NCBI RefSeq assembly: GCF_025847205.1
Contig: NZ_JAOYTH010000005.1
Coordinates: forward strand, 248,001-312,000
Direction: 5' to 3'
Length of the DNA stretch: 64,000 nucleotides
DNA from: Pararhizobium sp. YC-54
GTDB taxonomy: Bacteria > Pseudomonadota > Alphaproteobacteria > Rhizobiales > Rhizobiaceae
The translations under genes were made by a program, and so were the position numbers. Shown here one piece after another: positions 62,168-64,000 of the stretch. Each line of letters opens with the position of its first letter. The first letter of the stretch is position 1. The notes below the pieces were generated by a model, which was not told the origin of the DNA, made no database searches, and saw only the letters and a list, made by a program, of their open reading frames with translations.

Positions 62168-64000
62168 ATGCTCTCGGGCTCGATCATTTTCGCGGCCGCC
62201 TTCGCCTACCTGCTGCTGCTGTTTGCGGTGGCAAGCTATGGCGATCGCAAGGCGCGCAAGGCCGCTCCTGCCGGCAAGGGCAGGCCGCTGGTCTATGCCT
62301 TGAGCCTGGCGATCTACTGCACCTCCTGGACCTATTTCGGCGGCGTCGGCCTTGCCGCCGAGCGAGGGCTGGAATTCACCGGTATCTATATCGGCCCGAT
62401 CTTGATGTTCACCATCGGCCTGCCGGTCATCCGCCGCATCATTGCGCTTGCCAAGGCCGAGCGGCTGACATCGGTCGCCGACTTCATCGCCGCGCGCTAC
62501 GGCAAGAACCCGATGGTTGCCGCCATCGTTGCGCTGATCTCGCTGATCGGCGCCATTCCCTATATCGCGTTGCAGCTCAAGGCCGTCTCGAGCTCGGTAT
62601 CGGCGATGGTCGATACCAGCGGCTATGGTATCGGCTCCGGCCAGGACTTCATCGACCTGCCGCTTCTGGTGACGCTCTTCCTTGCCTGTTTCGCCATCGT
62701 TTTCGGCACGCGCCACACCGACGCGACCGAGCATCAGGATGGCCTGATCCTGGCGATCGCGATGGAATCGGTGGTCAAACTGCTGGCCCTGGTGACAGCC
62801 GGGCTCTATGTCGTGTTTTTCCTGTTCGACGGCCCGGGCGACCTGTGGGGTAAGGCACTCGCCAACCATCAGGCAATGACGGCGCTCAACTACCAGACGC
62901 CGCTGCCGCGCTGGGTCATGCTCGTCGTGCTTTCCGCTTTCGCAATCATCATGCTGCCCCGGCAGTTTCATGTCACGGTCGTCGAGAACCGGACGGAAAA
63001 GGATCTGCGCACCGCCGGCATCCTGTTCCCGATCTACCTCGTCGCCATCAACCTGTTCGTGCTGCCGGTCGCGATCGCCGGCATCCTGACGTTTGCCGGC
63101 AGCGGCGATGCCGATCTCTATCTGCTGACGCTGCCGCTTGCCACCGACATGCCGGTGCTGACCATGATCACCTTCATCGGCGGCTTTTCTGCCGCGACCG
63201 CCATGGTCATCGTCGCTTCCGTGGCGCTGTCGATCATGATCTCCAACGACATCATCATGCCGGTGTTCTTGAGGCGCAACCTGATGGGGCGCGGCGGTTC
63301 CCAGGATGTGGCCGGCACATTGCTCAACGTCCGGCGCACGGCGATCTTCGTGGTTCTGCTGCTCGGCTACGCCTACTACCGCTCCGCCGACATGAGCGCC
63401 GGTCTTGCCTCGCTTGGCCTACTCTCCTTTGCCGCCATCTCGCAGATGGCGCCGGCTCTGTTCGGCGGGCTCGTCTGGCGGCAGGCGAACGCCCGTGGCG
63501 CCATTGCCGGAATGACGCTCGGCTTTATCGTCTGGGCCTATCTGTTGTTTCTGCCGAGCCTGGGCGGGCCGGACAATTCCCATGTCGCCACAACCGTGCT
63601 CGGCTTCCTCTTCCCCTTCACCACCGTGTTTTCCGGCCCGGCCGCCGATCCGCTGGTCAATGCCTCGGCGCTCAGCCTGCTGGTCAACGGGCTCGCCTAT
63701 GTCATCGGCTCCCTCACCCGGGCTCCAAAACCGCTGGAGCGGCTGCAGGCCGGAGTGTTCATCCGCCGCAAATCGCGGACCGAAAAGGCATTTCGCGGCC
63801 GCAAGACCAAGATCACCGTACTCGACCTGAAGACCACGATTGCCCGCTATCTCGGCGAGGAGCGAATGCAGCGCTCCTTCCAGACCTACGAGCGCCAGTC
63901 GGGCCGCTGGCTGGAAGACCACCTGCCGGCCGATATGGCGCTGATCCATTTTTCCGAACAGCTGCTCGGCAGCGCCATCGGCTCGTCCTCGGCCCGCCTC
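62168..64000 (+). CDS. Symporter-type sensor histidine kinase, N-terminal part (incomplete)
   Basis: The first 611 codons of a larger gene that runs off the window with no stop. The visible part is a sodium/solute-symporter-like domain of about 13 membrane segments, with GLEFTGIYIGP, RFLACFAIVFGTRH-type region, and LPRQFHVTVVENRTEKDLRTA, which is the usual segment of these sensor kinases. The last 60 codons leave the membrane (GRKTKITVLDLKTTIARYLGEERMQ), where PAS and kinase domains would be expected. AAGGAGGAG lies 5 nt before the ATG. Related proteins are CbrA-type kinases controlling carbon-nitrogen use. Confidence 0.75.
   Translation, partial: MLSGSIIFAAAFAYLLLLFAVASYGDRKARKAAPAGKGRPLVYALSLAIYCTSWTYFGGVGLAAERGLEFTGIYIGPILMFTIGLPVIRRIIALAKAERLTSVADFIAARYGKNPMVAAIVALISLIGAIPYIALQLKAVSSSVSAMVDTSGYGIGSGQDFIDLPLLVTLFLACFAIVFGTRHTDATEHQDGLILAIAMESVVKLLALVTAGLYVVFFLFDGPGDLWGKALANHQAMTALNYQTPLPRWVMLVVLSAFAIIMLPRQFHVTVVENRTEKDLRTAGILFPIYLVAINLFVLPVAIAGILTFAGSGDADLYLLTLPLATDMPVLTMITFIGGFSAATAMVIVASVALSIMISNDIIMPVFLRRNLMGRGGSQDVAGTLLNVRRTAIFVVLLLGYAYYRSADMSAGLASLGLLSFAAISQMAPALFGGLVWRQANARGAIAGMTLGFIVWAYLLFLPSLGGPDNSHVATTVLGFLFPFTTVFSGPAADPLVNASALSLLVNGLAYVIGSLTRAPKPLERLQAGVFIRRKSRTEKAFRGRKTKITVLDLKTTIARYLGEERMQRSFQTYERQSGRWLEDHLPADMALIHFSEQLLGSAIGSSSARL

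Overview
The window looks like chromosomal DNA of a Rhizobiaceae alphaproteobacterium (Rhizobium, Agrobacterium, Sinorhizobium and relatives). The evidence is high-GC coding sequence, a complete rkp-1-type K-antigen locus (rkpU, rkpA, rkpG, rkpH, rkpI, rkpJ plus KpsF/KpsC/KpsM/KpsT/KpsE-type genes), a fused SecDF, many periplasmic-binding-protein ABC importers, and short GC-rich palindromic intergenic repeats. I cannot assign a species. No rRNA, tRNA, CRISPR array, transposase, integrase or prophage gene was seen.

Region by region. (1) 0-8.9 kb is a catabolic unit: a DapA-superfamily aldolase/dehydratase (minus), divergent from a five-gene dipeptide/opine-type ABC importer, a DUF1537 four-carbon acid-sugar kinase and a FadR/GntR regulator. 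The plus genes overlap or nearly touch. (2) 8.9-29.6 kb is the capsular (K-antigen) locus. It holds rkpU (outer-membrane export lipoprotein) divergent from rkpAGHIJ. rkpA is a 2527-residue KS-AT-DH-(MT-like)-ER-KR-ACP megasynthase, rkpG an alpha-oxoamine synthase and rkpH an SDR reductase. They are followed by an opposing run of kpsF, a KpsC-like Kdo transferase, kpsM, kpsT, kpsE and a hexapeptide acyltransferase. (3) 29.7-34.2 kb holds an Rrf2 regulator, two small ORFs behind a promoter/operator-like element, secDF and a small membrane protein. (4) 34.3-43.5 kb is an arginine-type catabolic island: AruI/AruH-like decarboxylase and transaminase, a TetR regulator and a DDAH-like guanidino hydrolase on minus, divergent from an arginine/ornithine-type ABC importer with an M20 amidohydrolase. 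(5) 44.0-46.6 kb encodes a cyanide-insensitive-type cytochrome bd oxidase with its tiny third subunit. (6) 46.8-60.0 kb is a surface-glycan island: two divergent GT2 paralogues, DegT aminotransferase, CmcI-like methyltransferase, WbqC, SAM methyltransferase, ATP-grasp ligase, metallophosphoesterase, a CDP-6-deoxyhexose C-methyl branch (rfbF, rfbG, 3,5-epimerase, C-methyltransferase) and galE, with a stray chorismate mutase. (7) 60.1-64.0 kb holds an aminotransferase, mscL and the first 611 codons of a symporter-type sensor kinase that runs off the window.

The genes most worth attention are the RkpA-RkpG-RkpH trio, whose domain logic resembles a polyketide/fatty-acid synthase off-loaded by an oxoamine synthase and then ketoreduced (a sphingoid-like lipid route); the uncharacterised GT2/WbqC/methyltransferase/ATP-grasp/phosphoesterase operon; and the DDAH-AruHI-importer island, which could use methylated or otherwise modified arginine. 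Several intergenic inverted repeats with compensatory changes are also recorded.
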